Counted from the stretch's first letter, positions 33,919 to 45,003 are shown. The stretch is 64,000 nucleotides of DNA from Nautilus pompilius (GCA_018389105.1 JACATO010002193.1:365629-429628), one strand, 5' to 3'. Translations and numbers: made by a program. The notes: generated from the letters alone by a model not told the origin.

Positions 33919-34053
33919 ATACATCCGCGATCCGGTCCAAAAGCCGATCGTCTTTCGGCACCTACGCGAGCGGGCACTGCCCGAGACCCGTACACACTCC
34001 GGGTGGAGGTCTCCCGAGACCTGACGAGACAAGTTCCGCCATGCGGCGTGAAG
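33919..34053 (+). CDS. Gene B exon: second part of the ZP-N first half
   Basis: The exon sits between TTTCCCTCAGCCAG and AAG|GTAAGC (45 codons, phase 0 out). It ends ARDPYTLRVEVS, RDLTRQVPPCGVK, closely matching gene A DPYVFSVNLSQGLTRQQPDCGVQ in pattern, including the TRQ and CGV residues. The upstream part (SGPKADRLSAPTR) lacks the C2 cysteine and the F..YA.G strand expected before it. An earlier exon, exon decay or a shifted acceptor (33915) could explain this. Confidence 0.7.
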
Positions 34054-37000
34054 GTAAGCGATAGTTTTAGACTTACGTATGATCCAAGTAGTCTACCGGA
34101 CGCACGGTAAAAGAAGGGAACTTGGACGTCTGGTGACGGTGCGAACGATCCTCCTAAACCATTCTCATCTGACCAGTGTGTTTTCCGGTTTGTCCGGTTT
34201 CCTTCTGCATCAACCCCGCAATTACATTTTTCCTTCTTCGCGGTTTTTTTGTTTATTTTCGTTATTGAAACCGCGAGACCGAAACGTCTGGGCGCGGAAT
34301 GGCTACCTTCGGGCGTGAAGCCGAAATTTTAAAATGGATTGAAGCCTCGTTTTGATTTTCGGCAAGCAACTGCTTGTAGGGCTGTCGCTGCTGCCGTTGG
34401 CGCACACCGACGTCTACAAGAAAGACAACTCTGGCGACCCGTTGTCCGCCAGGAAGCGCTGCAGACTCTACGCTACGCGGAGTTTCCAGGTCTTTCGGCT
34501 TCGGCAGGAAATTCCTTACTAGGACTCTACTTTTAGACGTGGCAGAAGTCTGGGGAGTGGAACCCAGAACAGACTCCGCCCGGCCAGTGCCAAGTAGCTG
34601 TGCAATGCATTCGAAGAAAAAATATATTTATCGAGACATCCTAGCTAAACTTTTAAAATTCAAAATGGTGATCTGTTCCTGATATTAAAATATGTATATT
34701 GTTGTTTTTTTGTCAGATTTTTCAGCAGACGTATAACTTGGCAGTGGTAGTCCAGAACCTACCCTACATCGTGCGAGCTACGAAATCATGTGCAACTTAG
34801 ATAACATCACCAAGTCGGAGATAGGATCCAGGTAAATGGACCTAATAGACCGGTACGGATCCTTTCCGTAACCAAAACTTTCTGCTGCTCGAAAATTGAA
34901 ACTTTTCAAATCTATACATGTATAAAGCAAACGAGTATGCACGAATAACTCGATTTAATATCAGTAAAGAATAAAAATTATGTATTTATAATACAGATGA
35001 ACGATGACTATAATCGTAGGTGTGTTTTTACTTTTTTGGAACTCTCCAGCTATAGAGTTTGTTTTGTTTATTTTAAAAACACCGCTCGCCTCTCTGATCT
35101 GCCCTGCACCGAGATCCAAAGACCCTTAGTCGACGACAGCCCGATCTTCCTTCACTCTCCTGTCTAAAGGCGATCAAGCACTCTTGGCGAGATTCATCGA
35201 AGGTGACCATATCACTTTCAAAACACCACCGTTCTCCTTTGTCATCAGGTAGACGACCCTGATAACAGTACTTTGAATATTTAAGTGATTCTCTTCAGTT
35301 TGAATGCGATTTCGATCATTATATGGATAAAATAATATTTAAAACTATTCCAAAATCGTTCTTAAGATGGAAATTCAAAGTCTACAATGGAAACTTGCGA
35401 AATACTCGTGCGGAAGAAAATATTATTAGAATTCTCAAACCTTGTGCAATATGTATGTTGCAGGTTCACTCCATTGTAGGCAACGAATAATGCTAAAAAT
35501 ATGTTGATGACTTTTAAATCAGCTTGTGCAATGAATAACGTGACCGTTCGGGCAGACATGGATTACTGTCTCTACTATCAGTTGTTTTCATTAAATTATC
35601 CTAACAATTCTAACAAATTTTTTTAAATGCAAAGATTTGTAAAGCTACCTAAGACCTTTTTGCTGTAATTAACGTCTGTAGAGTTGCTCCTAAAGACACG
35701 CCTAAGACGCCTCCATTTTTGGGGGGGAGGTTGCTGGTGATGGATTCCTCTTCCAGTTCTCTTCCAAACGTTCTGAAACTGGGACAGAAGGTGCGAATTC
35801 AGGCGGAGGTTACCAGCGAAGGTATGTTCTATCGCTTTATTTTACTATCATTTACTTTAAAGATGGGTAATTTGAATGCAAGTTTTTTCTCTTAGATTGG
35901 CGGTGCCCTGTGTCCAATTTGCTGCATTTTCAAACATGTTTAAAATCTATTTTTTTTTAACTAAAGTCCGAGAGGAGTCCACGTATCAGATTGTGAAGCG
36001 TCTCCAGAACCTGGACACCAACCTCTGCTCAAATTATTGGGATCGGATGGGTAAGAACAAGATCTGAAGGGACCTGGATACAATTTTAAAAATCGGTCAA
36101 GCTCCAGTTGCATTTTTTAAATTCCTGCACCAAGAAATCTTATATTAGCGTTTATTAAGTTATAATTGTTTCGGCGTTGGTTATATTCAACGTAGCGATT
36201 AACTAGTTTTGACTGTCCACGTTGATTATATATGTCGTCTAGTTGTTACTCCACGTTGATTAAATATGTCGTCTAGTTGTTACTCCACGTTGATTAAATA
36301 TGTCGTCTAGTTGTTACTCCACGTTGATTAAATATGTCGTCCAGTTGTTACTCCACGTTGATTAAATATGTCGTCTAGTTGTTACTCTACGTTGATTAAA
36401 TATGTCGTCTAGTTGTTACTCCACGTTGATTTAAAAGGTCGCCCAGTTGTTACTCCATGTTGATTAAATATGTCGTCTAGTTGTTACTCCACGTTGATTA
36501 AATATGTCGTCTAGTTGTTACTCCACGTTGATTAAATATGTCGTCTAGTTGTTACTCTACGTTGATTAAATATGTCGTCTAGTTGTTACTCCACGTTGAT
36601 TAAATATGTCGTCTAGTTGTTACTCTACGTTGATTAAATATGTCGTCTAGTTGTTACTCCACGTTGATTAAATATGTCGTCTAGTTGCTACTCCACGTTG
36701 ATTAAATATGTCGTCTAGTTGTTACTCCACGTTGATTAAATATGTCGTCTAGTTGTTACTCCACGTTGATTAAATATGTCGTCTAGTTGTTACTCCACGT
36801 TGATTAAATATGTCGTCTAGTTGTTACTCCACGTTGATTAAATATGTCGTCTAGTTGTTACTCTACGTTGATTAAATATGTCGTCTAGTTGTTACTCCAC
36901 GTTGATTAAATATGTCGTCTAGTTGTTACTCCACGTTGATTAAATATGTCGTCTAGTTGTTACTCCACGTTGATTAAATATGTCGTCTAGTTGTTACTCC

Positions 37001-38347
37001 ACGTTGATTAAATATGTCGTCTAGTTGTTACTCCACGTTGATTAAATATGTCGTCTAGTTGTTACTCCACGTTGATTAAATATGTCGTCTAGTTGTTACT
37101 CCACGTTGATTAAATATGTCGTCTAGTTGTTACTCCACGTTGATTAAATATGTCGTCTAGTTGTTACTCCACGTTGATTAAATATGTCGTCTAGTTGTTA
37201 CTCCACGTTGATTAAATATGTCGTCTAGTTGTTACTCCACGTTGATTAAATATGTCGTCTAGTTGTTACTCCACGTTGATTAAATATGTCGTCTAGTTGT
37301 TACTCCACGTTGATTAAATATGTCGTCTAGTTGTTACTCCACGTTGATTAAATATGTCGTCTAGTTGCTACTCCACGTTGATTAAATATGTCGTCTAGTT
37401 GTTACTCCACGTTGATTAAATATGTCGTCTAGTTGCTACTCCACGTTGATTAAATATGGTTACTCCACGTTGATTAAATATGTCGTCTAGTTGTTACTCC
37501 ACGTTGATTAAATATGTCGTCTAGTTGTTACTCCACGTTGATTAAATATGTCGTCTAGTTGTTACTCCACGTTGATTAAATATGTCGTCTAGTTGTAACT
37601 CCACGTTGATTATATCTGCTGTTCTTTAACTCATGTGCCTCATTTATAAGCAGCTACGACGGCCGAACGTGGAACCGATCTAGCTACACCTCATACACGT
37701 GCAATTTTACAAAACAGATAGCACTTTCTAGTTTTACCAAATAAAGTTAAGCACACCACAAAAAAAGAAGAAAAAGTTTCTTTTTTGGTTTATCTCCCTT
37801 TCCTACAGACATTTTCTTTTACATTACTACAGAAATTTGTTTGTTATCGTTAATTAGATGCAGCACCGACCTCGATGTCGTCTCCGCCCCGTTCAAGGGA
37901 ACGGATGCTGACGGATCGAAAGCGGTAACCGGTACATTCGCCGCTTTTAGATTTACCAGAAGACGCAGAGTATTCATCAGGTGTCGACTAACCTTCTGTT
38001 ACACGAGAGGAAATTATTTCTGCGCCGGGGGTGAGAACTGCCAACACCCCCTTTTTTCTTTTCATTTACTTAACCGGAACAACACGGTCTGCTAATAAGC
38101 AGAAACCTAATCTACCCCCAAAAAGGATGGGGAGGAGAGAGAAAACGTTTCGTGAATAGTCCACTTACGTTATAGTATTCGTTTCTACGTAATTATTTCT
38201 ATTTAACATCACCCACACCGACCACAGGATCACTGAGGAAGCGGGAAGAGAAACGTTGATAGGGTCAGCGATGGCAACTTCACCACAGAATACGCGTCCA
38301 CACTCGTCACCGTAGTAACGGTGCGCGTCACCCCCTTAAGCAAGGAG
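33919..38347 (+). CDS. Gene B: ZP-domain paralogue of gene A on the plus strand, with apparent frame breaks
   Basis: Exons at 33919-34053, 34726-34831, 35730-35821, 35975-36050, 37858-38030 and 38228-38347 follow gene A exon for exon where both are present, with the same intron phases (0, 2, 1, 2, 1). They encode the second half of a ZP-N, the linker and a complete ZP-C up to a dibasic cleavage region. The first half of the ZP-N and the signal peptide were not found upstream, and the ZP-N C2 cysteine is absent from the first exon. Exons 34726-34831 and 38228-38347 each need a frame change to stay open, so this is a pseudogene, a recently damaged copy, or a gene hit by assembly indels. A possible last exon is at 44802-44967. 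Confidence 0.68.
34726..34831 (+). pseudogene. Gene B exon: C4 half of ZP-N, with a frame break
   Basis: After TTTTTCAG the reading frame gives QTYNLAVVVQNLPYIVRA, the Y.L.VVQ strand of ZP-N. About 54 bases in, the homology moves to another frame: YEIMCNLDN, then ITKSEIGS, ending at AG|GTAAAT in phase 2, the phase gene A uses here. The expected D..Y..C motif straddles the break, and the exon length (106) does not equal a whole number of codons plus two. Without a frame change translation stops soon after at TAG (34798-34800). A small deletion of 5 or 8 bases would account for it; an assembly indel is equally possible. Confidence 0.6.
35730..35821 (+). CDS. Gene B exon: ZP linker and first ZP-C strands
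   Basis: The exon runs from GGGGGAG to GAAG|GTATGT (92 nt; phase 2 in, phase 1 out). It encodes LLVMDSSSSSLPN, then VLKLGQKVRIQAEVTSE, matching gene A LRVVDEKG and VTVGDAIRLRAEL in spacing. The acceptor is weak because a G-run precedes it in place of a pyrimidine tract, and the exon is 13 codons shorter than in gene A, so the true start may be upstream with an error in the G homopolymer. Phase agreement with both neighbours supports the chosen start. Confidence 0.62.
35975..36050 (+). CDS. Gene B exon: ZP-C strand to the conserved Gly-Cys
   Basis: This 76-nt exon is identical in length and phase to gene A 1866-1791. It encodes VHVSDCEASPEPG, then HQPLLKLLGSDG, and the next exon begins with Cys to complete the GC motif. 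The correct frame is not the longest open frame here; it was chosen from phase and paralogue comparison. The donor is GG|GTAAGA. The intron after it carries the 34-bp satellite array. Confidence 0.72.
36217..37612. repeat. 34-bp satellite array, about 41 copies, intronic in gene B
   Basis: Units CCACGTTGATTAAATATGTC plus GTCTAGTTGTTACT repeat every 34 bp with remarkable uniformity. Variants are C/T at the CTCCACG/CTCTACG position, one TTTAAAAGG unit near 36.43 kb and one shortened unit near 37.45 kb. The array fills most of the intron between 36050 and 37858. Confidence 0.97.
37858..38030 (+). CDS. Gene B exon: core of ZP-C (AFRF motif)
   Basis: This 173-nt exon (phase 2 in, phase 1 out) sits between TTAATTAG and GGGG|GTGAGA. 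It encodes CSTDLDVVSAPF, an Asp/Ser loop, then GTFAAFRFTRRRRVFIRC, RLTFCYTRG and NYFCAG. The F.AFRF strand followed by V.I.C.L..C and further cysteines is the hallmark of ZP-C and leaves little doubt about the family. It reads open from the Gly-Cys of the preceding exon. The run RRRR between the strands is unusual but does not fit a cleavage site inside the fold. Confidence 0.85.
38228..38347 (+). pseudogene. Gene B exon: furin-type site and hydrophobic patch, frame-broken
   Basis: After ACCACAG the exon enters in the phase required by the ZP-C exon and reads SLRKREEKR, then TGA TAG. The basic cluster is where ZP proteins carry their consensus furin cleavage site. In the neighbouring frame the next bases read VSDGNFTTEYASTLVTVV, then TVRVTPLSKE, to a GAG|GTAAGT donor. 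That resembles the external hydrophobic patch found after the cleavage site. A single-base frame change near the basic cluster would join them. Alternatively the protein really ends at the TGA, giving a soluble form. Confidence 0.5.
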
Positions 38348-40150
38348 GTAAGTCGAACTCCAACGGGGGAGATAACTTTGAGACCACCCCCTTTTTCAAC
38401 TCGTCCCGGTGGCTATAATCCAGAATACTCGTCGCCGATTCCGTAGCCCTTTCACCCTGGGTATTACATTTATCCCCGGCAAATGTCGTTTGGCCACCAG
38501 ACAACCGGTTTACTTTATTTTTCAGCTTCAGTAAAAGCTCATTTACCTCCCCTTCCTCCTCCCCCCCCCTTCTCAGCAACATCTGCCAGCTACCACCGTG
38601 CAATGTCCACGGCCCATTATGTTATTATACGAGATTTCGCGGAGTAATTTTTTTTTGTTGCATTTTTGTGCGATGGCGGGGAGTTTGCACTGAGTGTTTT
38701 AGAAAAACTTAATTATTGCCGAGTAGAGCTTTAATTTCCTTCCGCAATTCAAAGTTCTTCTACTCGGCGTCGGCTGTCGATTATCGCTAACCAGAATGGC
38801 GACGTCGATCGTCACGTGACGTCGTGACATTCGATCGAACGCGCAGACGACCATAAGCTCTTAGCCGTTGATTTGTCTAGCGCCCCCCCCAAAAATCATA
38901 TAGTTTTCAATGGCAGTCGGATAATTTTTCTTCCCGTCTATATCGCCATCGCTAAAAAACGACACTTAATTTGTTATATCGTGCCGGGCCTGCGTCTGGT
39001 TCCCGTGGGCTGGGGGTTTTTGTCATCCGTTGAAGTCCAAGTTCTCGTCTGCCGCATCCGCGTGGCACAAAATGGTACCGTGATCTTGCCAGCGATAACA
39101 ACCAGAGCACATGCGGACTCCGTTATCAGGAGAAGATACACACACACACACACGCACACTCATATGGATGGATAGGTAGATAGTACTCTTCTCCCGTCCC
39201 CGAAGAAAAGTCTCAAATAATTTCAAAGAACATTTATTTTAATTGAATTTGCAGCGTCCACAGACGCCATCTTGTTACACACACACACACACACACGTTT
39301 GTTTCTCAGCGTGGCCGCTTACGGACCGAGAACCCATCATCGTTTATGGGATAATAGCTTTTTTCTCTGGCAGACAGCCTTTCTGTGCTAGTCTAAAGAC
39401 ATTATTTATTCAGTCGTACAACTGGCTATTTTCTGTTTTTTTTTTTAAAATATAAAACCTTTTCTTTATTGCAAAAGAATCTAAGAAAACCTGTGCAAAT
39501 ATGACTCATTTACCGGCATCGTATTCGCTCTAACGACAGACTGAATTATAAAGATACTGTATGTAGGTGTCATGTTAAGCTGACAATCTATGTGAAAGTT
39601 CCCGCTTCTAAATGTGTAAGTTACTAAGTTGTTTGATGCTAATAAGGACACGAATAAGATTAGGACGCAAAATTTATTTCAGACAATTTCGTTAAAACAG
39701 TCATTTTAATAATTATATTATTATAATTCGTTTTGGGGATCTTCAACAGACTATTTCCAGGTTCTTGTCATTATTGGCCATGCGTAGTCCTGACAACAAC
39801 GAAGAACATTCTTCTAAACATTTTAAATTAATGTTGCTGTCAAATCATATTTGGCTAAAGCATTTAGAAAAAAAAATTTACTAAGACTAAACCGTGAGAG
39901 CGCATTATGGCACTTTTTTCCATTTCGTCATGGCTGCTGCAATTCTCCGAAAATTATCTATTGATCAGCAAAGTTCGCAATTAAAAGGAAATAATCTTGA
40001 TCGAGATTTTATAGAATCTGAATGGTTTATTATGGGGTTTCCTTCAATTATTTTTAATTCGTTGTTAGTCTTGTGTTTATCTCTAGCCTGCAAAACAAAC
40101 GGATATCGTGATTTCATAACACCTCTTTTAGAGCGTCAATAGTAAATAGT
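38348..40150. other. No clear exon
   Basis: (CA)n tracts lie at 39138-39158 and 39277-39296. The 38.38-38.6 kb part is open on the minus strand but lacks splice support. A further gene B exon could be hidden here, but I cannot point to one. Confidence 0.45.
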
Positions 40151-40157
40151 GACATGC

Positions 40158-40159
40158 AG

Positions 40160-40193
<34 letters not shown>

Positions 40194-42145
40194 TGACATC
40201 AGCACAAAGAAGAAAGAGATTTTGTCATCAAAGAGAATGAAAGAGAGATGACGTCAGCACAAAGAGAGAGATTTCGTCATCAAAGAGAGGGAGAGAGATG
40301 ACATCAGCACAAAGAAGAAAGAGATTTTGTCATCAAAGAGAATGAGAGAGAGATGACGTAAGCACAGACAATGGGAGAGAGATGACGTCAGCACAGAGAA
40401 TTAGAGAGAGATGACATCAGCACAAAGAAGAAAGAGATTTTGTCATCAAAGAGAATGAGAGAGAGATGACGTTAGCACAGACAATGGGAGAGAGATGACG
40501 TCAGCACAGACAATGGGAGAGAGATGACGTCAGCACAGAGAATTAGAGAGAGATGACGTCAGGACAGAGATTGAGAGAGAGATGGCGTCAGCACAAAGAA
40601 GAGAGAGATTTCGTCACCACAGAGAATTAGAGAGAGATGGCGTCAGCACAGAGAATTAGAGAGAGATGGCGTCAGCACAGAGAATTAGAGAGAGATGGCG
40701 TCAGCACAGAGAATTAGAGAGAGATGGCGTCAGCACAAAGAATTAGAGAGAGATGGCGTCAGCACAGAGAATTAGAGAGAGATGGTGTCAGCACAGAGAA
40801 TTAGACAGAGATGGCGTCAGCACAGAGAATTAGACAGAGATGACGTCAGAACAGAGATTGAGAGAGAGACGGTGTCAGCACAGAGAATTAGACAGAGATG
40901 GCGTCAGCACAGAGAATTAGAGAGAGATGGCGTCAGCACAGAGAATTAGACAGAGATGGCGTCAGCACAGAGAATTAGAGAGAGATGGCGTCAGCACAGA
41001 GAATTAGAGAGAGATGGCGTCAGGACAGAGATTGAGAGAGAGATGGCGTCAACACAAAGAAGAGAGAGATTTCGTCAGCACAGAGAACGAGAGAGAGATG
41101 GTGTCAGAACAGAGAATTAGAGAGAGATGACGTCAGAACAGAGAATTAGACAGAGATGGCGTCAGCACAGAGAATTAGAGAGAGATGACGTCAGGACAGA
41201 GATTGAGAGAGAGATGGCGTCAGCACAAAGAAGAGAGAGATTTCGTCAGCACAGAGAACGAGAGAGAGATGGTGTCAGAACAGAGAATTAGACAGAGATG
41301 GCGTCAGCACAGAGAATTAGAGAGAGATGGCGTCAGCACAGAGAACGAGAGAGAGATGACGTCAGCACAGAGAATTAGAGAGAGATGACGTCAGCACAGA
41401 GAATTAGAGAGATGACGTCAGGACAGAGAATTAGAGAGAGATGACGTCAGGACAGAGATTGAGAGAGAGATGACGTTAGCACAGAAGAGATAGAAAGAGA
41501 GAGAGAGATGGCGTCAGCACAGAGAATTATACAGAGATGGTGTCAGCACAGAGATTGAGAGAGAGATGGCGTCAGCACAAAGAAGAGAGAGATTTCGTCA
41601 GCACAGAGAACGAGAGAGAGATGACGTTAGCACAGAAGAGATAGAAAGAGAGAGAGATGGTGTCAGCACAGAGAATTAGAGAGAGATGGTGTCAGCACAG
41701 AGAATTAGAGAGAGATGGTGTCAGCACAGAGAATTAGACAGAGATGGCGTCAGCACAGAGAATTAGAGAGAGATGGCGTCAGCACAGAGAATTAGACAGA
41801 GATGGCGTCAGCACAAAGAATTAGAGAGAGATGGCGTCAGCACAGAGAATTAGAGAGAGATGGTGTCAGAACAGAGAATTAGACAGAGATGGCGTCAGCA
41901 CAGAGAATTAGAGAGAGATGGCGTCAGCACAGAGAATTAGAGAGAGATGGCGTCAGCACAGAGAATTAGAGAGAGATGTTGTCAGCACAGAGAATTAGAG
42001 AGAGATGGTGTCAGCACAGAGAATTAGACAGAGATGGTGTCAGCACAGAGAATTAGAGAGAGATGGCGTCAGCACAAAAGAGAGATTTTGTCATCAAAGA
42101 GAATGAAAGAGAGATGACGTTAGCACAGAAGAGAGAGAGAAAGAA
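40158..42145. repeat. 2-kb GA-rich minisatellite with TGACGTCA/TGGCGTCA, array 3
   Basis: About 60 units of GAGATGACGTCAGCACAGAG plus AATTAGAGA, period mostly 28-29 bp. The core mutates to TGGCGTCA, TGGTGTCA and TGACATCA. Two subfamilies are interleaved: one with AATTAGAGAG and one with AAAGAAGAGAGATTTCGTCA. Confidence 0.95.
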
Positions 42146-42169
42146 GTCACACATCATGGCGATAATTAA

Positions 42170-43790
42170 ACTAAATTTTAAACCTATTTATGTAATTTTT
42201 AATTAATCTGCTGACAGTTTTCATGTAACTATTTTTTAAACTACAAGTACACATCTTTCACATACATAAGGTATCTTTCATTTTTTTTGCCCTCGTGGCA
42301 TGAAAAATTAGAGATATAAAAGAAATAATATTTTAATTACTTCAGGTAACTTTTTAAGCCCATCTTGATCCCCCCAAATACAGAATCTTGTTGATAAATA
42401 AACTCATTTATTAAAAAAAAAAACATTTCTTATTTCATTCGAGTTCCTGTAATATAGACTATTGTGTGTAGTTTATACTTTACCAGCCCAAATAACGAGT
42501 AATTCTTTAATATTAGCTAGGTGGGGGGACACAAATGTAGATACGTCGATTTGAAAACTCTCTCAGACAAAAATAAACGAAAATTACTGAAATCTGTTTC
42601 TCCAGATTACACCTTCGCCAGAGAGATGTCAAGAAGATTGCGAAACGAATATATCTATGAACTAAATAATACCGCCATATATATATACGAAAATAGCAGG
42701 TTACGGATTTGTGGGAAAGGATAATTGGTGAATTTTCCGGAACACTCTGCCAACTACTCTTGAAGCAATCATTAAAACTTTCAAGGGTAATCTTAGGCAA
42801 TGGAAAATGGGATTTTGCCACTTACACGCACACAAAATTGACGCAAATTATGGTGTATGGGAGACATGTATTTAGTGGTATCAGAAACTGAACACTCAGT
42901 ATTTTATTTGTATTTTTTCTGTTGGTAGATGCCACTACATACGTGCTAAAACGATGTCCTAAAGTCTAATGAAAAAACTCATGATTTACACTTATGGAAT
43001 ACCATGCCACTACTATCAAGAAACACGCATTTCTTCCAAGAGAGAATTGTAAAGCTTCGATCTGTAGGCCAAACCAGGCGGCTGGTGCTCTTGTAGCTGA
43101 GATTACTCACATTATTCACATTCCAAATAAAATCCTTAAGACTTTTCCAAAACACTGATAACCTTGACATTCCGTGGACTCCGGGTCCGAATTGACCCTA
43201 AAATGTCGATATGTTTTAAATACTACTCACATTACGATATGGTCCACGTAAAATACTCTCAAAATATGAGAGACTGTTTTTTTTTATTCTTCTATCGAAG
43301 AAATTTATAAATAGGGGACGATCGTGTACGACAACGCTGGCCTTTTAGTTGGTGGTTCTATGGCTTGCATTACCCGGATTATGGCCCTTTTCTTGGCCGC
43401 CCCCTAGAGTTACAGTCGAGCAGCTGATTCCCTAATATTTAGAAATACTGTGTTTCGGAATTAATCGAAACAAAAATAATGTAAAATTAGTTTTCTCTTT
43501 CCTAATTAAATTCGGCACACATGCCACGATGAAAAAACCGGAAAACTTGGAGAATTAATTGGATTCGTCTGGATATGTAGGTTGGCAGGTAGGCGGGAGA
43601 AGTGTCGTGCTGCGAAAATGCTTTCTATTCAGGTCTAAATAAATATCCGCTTTGAGCTGCAAATGAGATGTTTGAAGTGGAAGATAAAAATGTTATCCAT
43701 CACATTTTATTTCTGGGACTTCTCGATCACACTCAAAGCTAGAATGTTTGAAATTAAAGTAAATAAGATTTACCACAAGCCGTAAGACCC
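42170..43790. other. AT-rich DNA between two repeat arrays
   Basis: The plus strand is open through SDKNKRKLLKSVSPDY and RRLRNEYIYELNN near 42.6 kb, without splice support or a known family. Otherwise nothing coding is seen. Confidence 0.4.
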
Positions 43791-43793
43791 CTC

Positions 43794-43795
<2 letters not shown>

Positions 43796-43840
<45 letters not shown>

Positions 43841-44485
43841 GTACTGACGTCATCTCGCTCACTGTACTGACGTCATATCTATCTCTGTGTCTCTCTCTCT
43901 CTCTACTGATGTCATATCTATCTCCCTGTCTCTCTCTCATTGTACCAACGTCAGCTCTCTCTCTGTCTCTTTCTGTCTCTCTCTATATATACTGACGTCA
44001 TCTTGCTCACTGTATGACGTCATATCTATCTCTGTGTCTCTCTCTCTCTCTCTACTGACGTCATATCTATCTCCCTGTCTCTCTCTCATTGTACTAACGT
44101 CAGCTCTCTCTCTGTCTCTTTCTGTCTCTCTCTATATACTGACGTCATCTCGCTCACTGTACTGACGTCATATCTATCTCTGTGTCTCTCTCTCTCTACT
44201 GACGTCATATCTATCTCCCTGTCTCTCTCTCATTGTACTAACGTCAGCTCTCTCTCTGTCTCTTTCTGTCTCTCTCTATATATACTGACGTCATCTCGCT
44301 CACTGTACTGACGTCATATCTATCTCTGTGTCTCTCTCTCTCTACTGACGTCATATCTATCTCCCTGTTTCTCTCTCATTGTACTAACGTCAGCTCTCTC
44401 TCTGTCTCTTTCTGTCTCTCTCTATATATACTGACGTCATATCTATCTCTGTGTCTCTCTCTCTCTACTGACGTCATATCTATCT

Positions 44486-44517
<32 letters not shown>

Positions 44518-44680
44518 ACTGACGTCATATCTATCTCCCTGTCTCTCTCCCATTGTACCAACGTAAGCTCTCTCTGTCTCTCTCTATATATACTGACGTC
44601 ATCTCTCTCTCTCTCATTGTACCAACGTCAGCTCTCTCTATATACTGACGTCATCTCTCTCTCTCTCTCTAAAACTAGAT
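43796..44680. repeat. CT-rich minisatellite with TGACGTCA, array 4 (opposite strand bias to array 3)
   Basis: It is a higher-order repeat of about 130-140 bp made of smaller units such as CTACTGACGTCATATCTATC, CTCATTGTACTAACGTCAGC and TCTGTCTCTTTCTGTCTC. At least four higher-order copies are visible between 43.85 and 44.45 kb, then simpler units. Confidence 0.93.
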
Positions 44681-44801
44681 ACTAACGTAAACCTTTTCAT
44701 GACATTTACTGACGACATTTGGTGACATAAAGATGGATTTTACACGGCACTTACTGACACAGTAAAGACCGCTTTTATTACTCCCGCATGCCTTTGTTTC
44801 A

Positions 44802-44967
44802 GATAAAACCCGGACGACGGCGGACATTTTTCGGAGAACTGCGTGCGCACGCTCACCTTCGTCCTGGCTAACGCCGTTCTCGGCGTGGCCGCTGCTGGTT
44901 ACCATGGTGCTGTCGTTGATGATGATCGCGAGGGGAAACCGAACTCCGGGCCCCCGCACCAATCGCT
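44802..44967 (+). CDS. Possible terminal exon of gene B (hydrophobic segment and stop)
   Basis: TTTGTTTCAG is followed by a GC-rich stretch unlike its AT-rich, CT-repeat surroundings. In the frame compatible with a phase 1 donor it encodes ADIFRRTACARSPSSWLTP, a hydrophobic run (FSAWPLLVTMVLSLMMIA), then a short basic tail and TAA. A membrane anchor with a short tail is expected at the end of a ZP protein. A second frame is also open over most of this stretch, to a TAA at 45001-45003. It has a milder hydrophobic run (TLTFVLANAVLGVAAAG) but a stop just inside the acceptor. The 6.4 kb distance from the previous exon makes the link uncertain. Confidence 0.35.
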
Positions 44968-45003
44968 AACGTCGACGTCGTCCGGCCCGCGGCGCCACGG
45001 GTA

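Noticed and set aside
35100..35255. Possible gene B exon (ITFKTPPFSFVI) ahead of a GTAGAC
   Set aside because: The stretch has a stop upstream and poor splice signals. The phase agreement between 34831 and 35730 makes an extra exon unnecessary.
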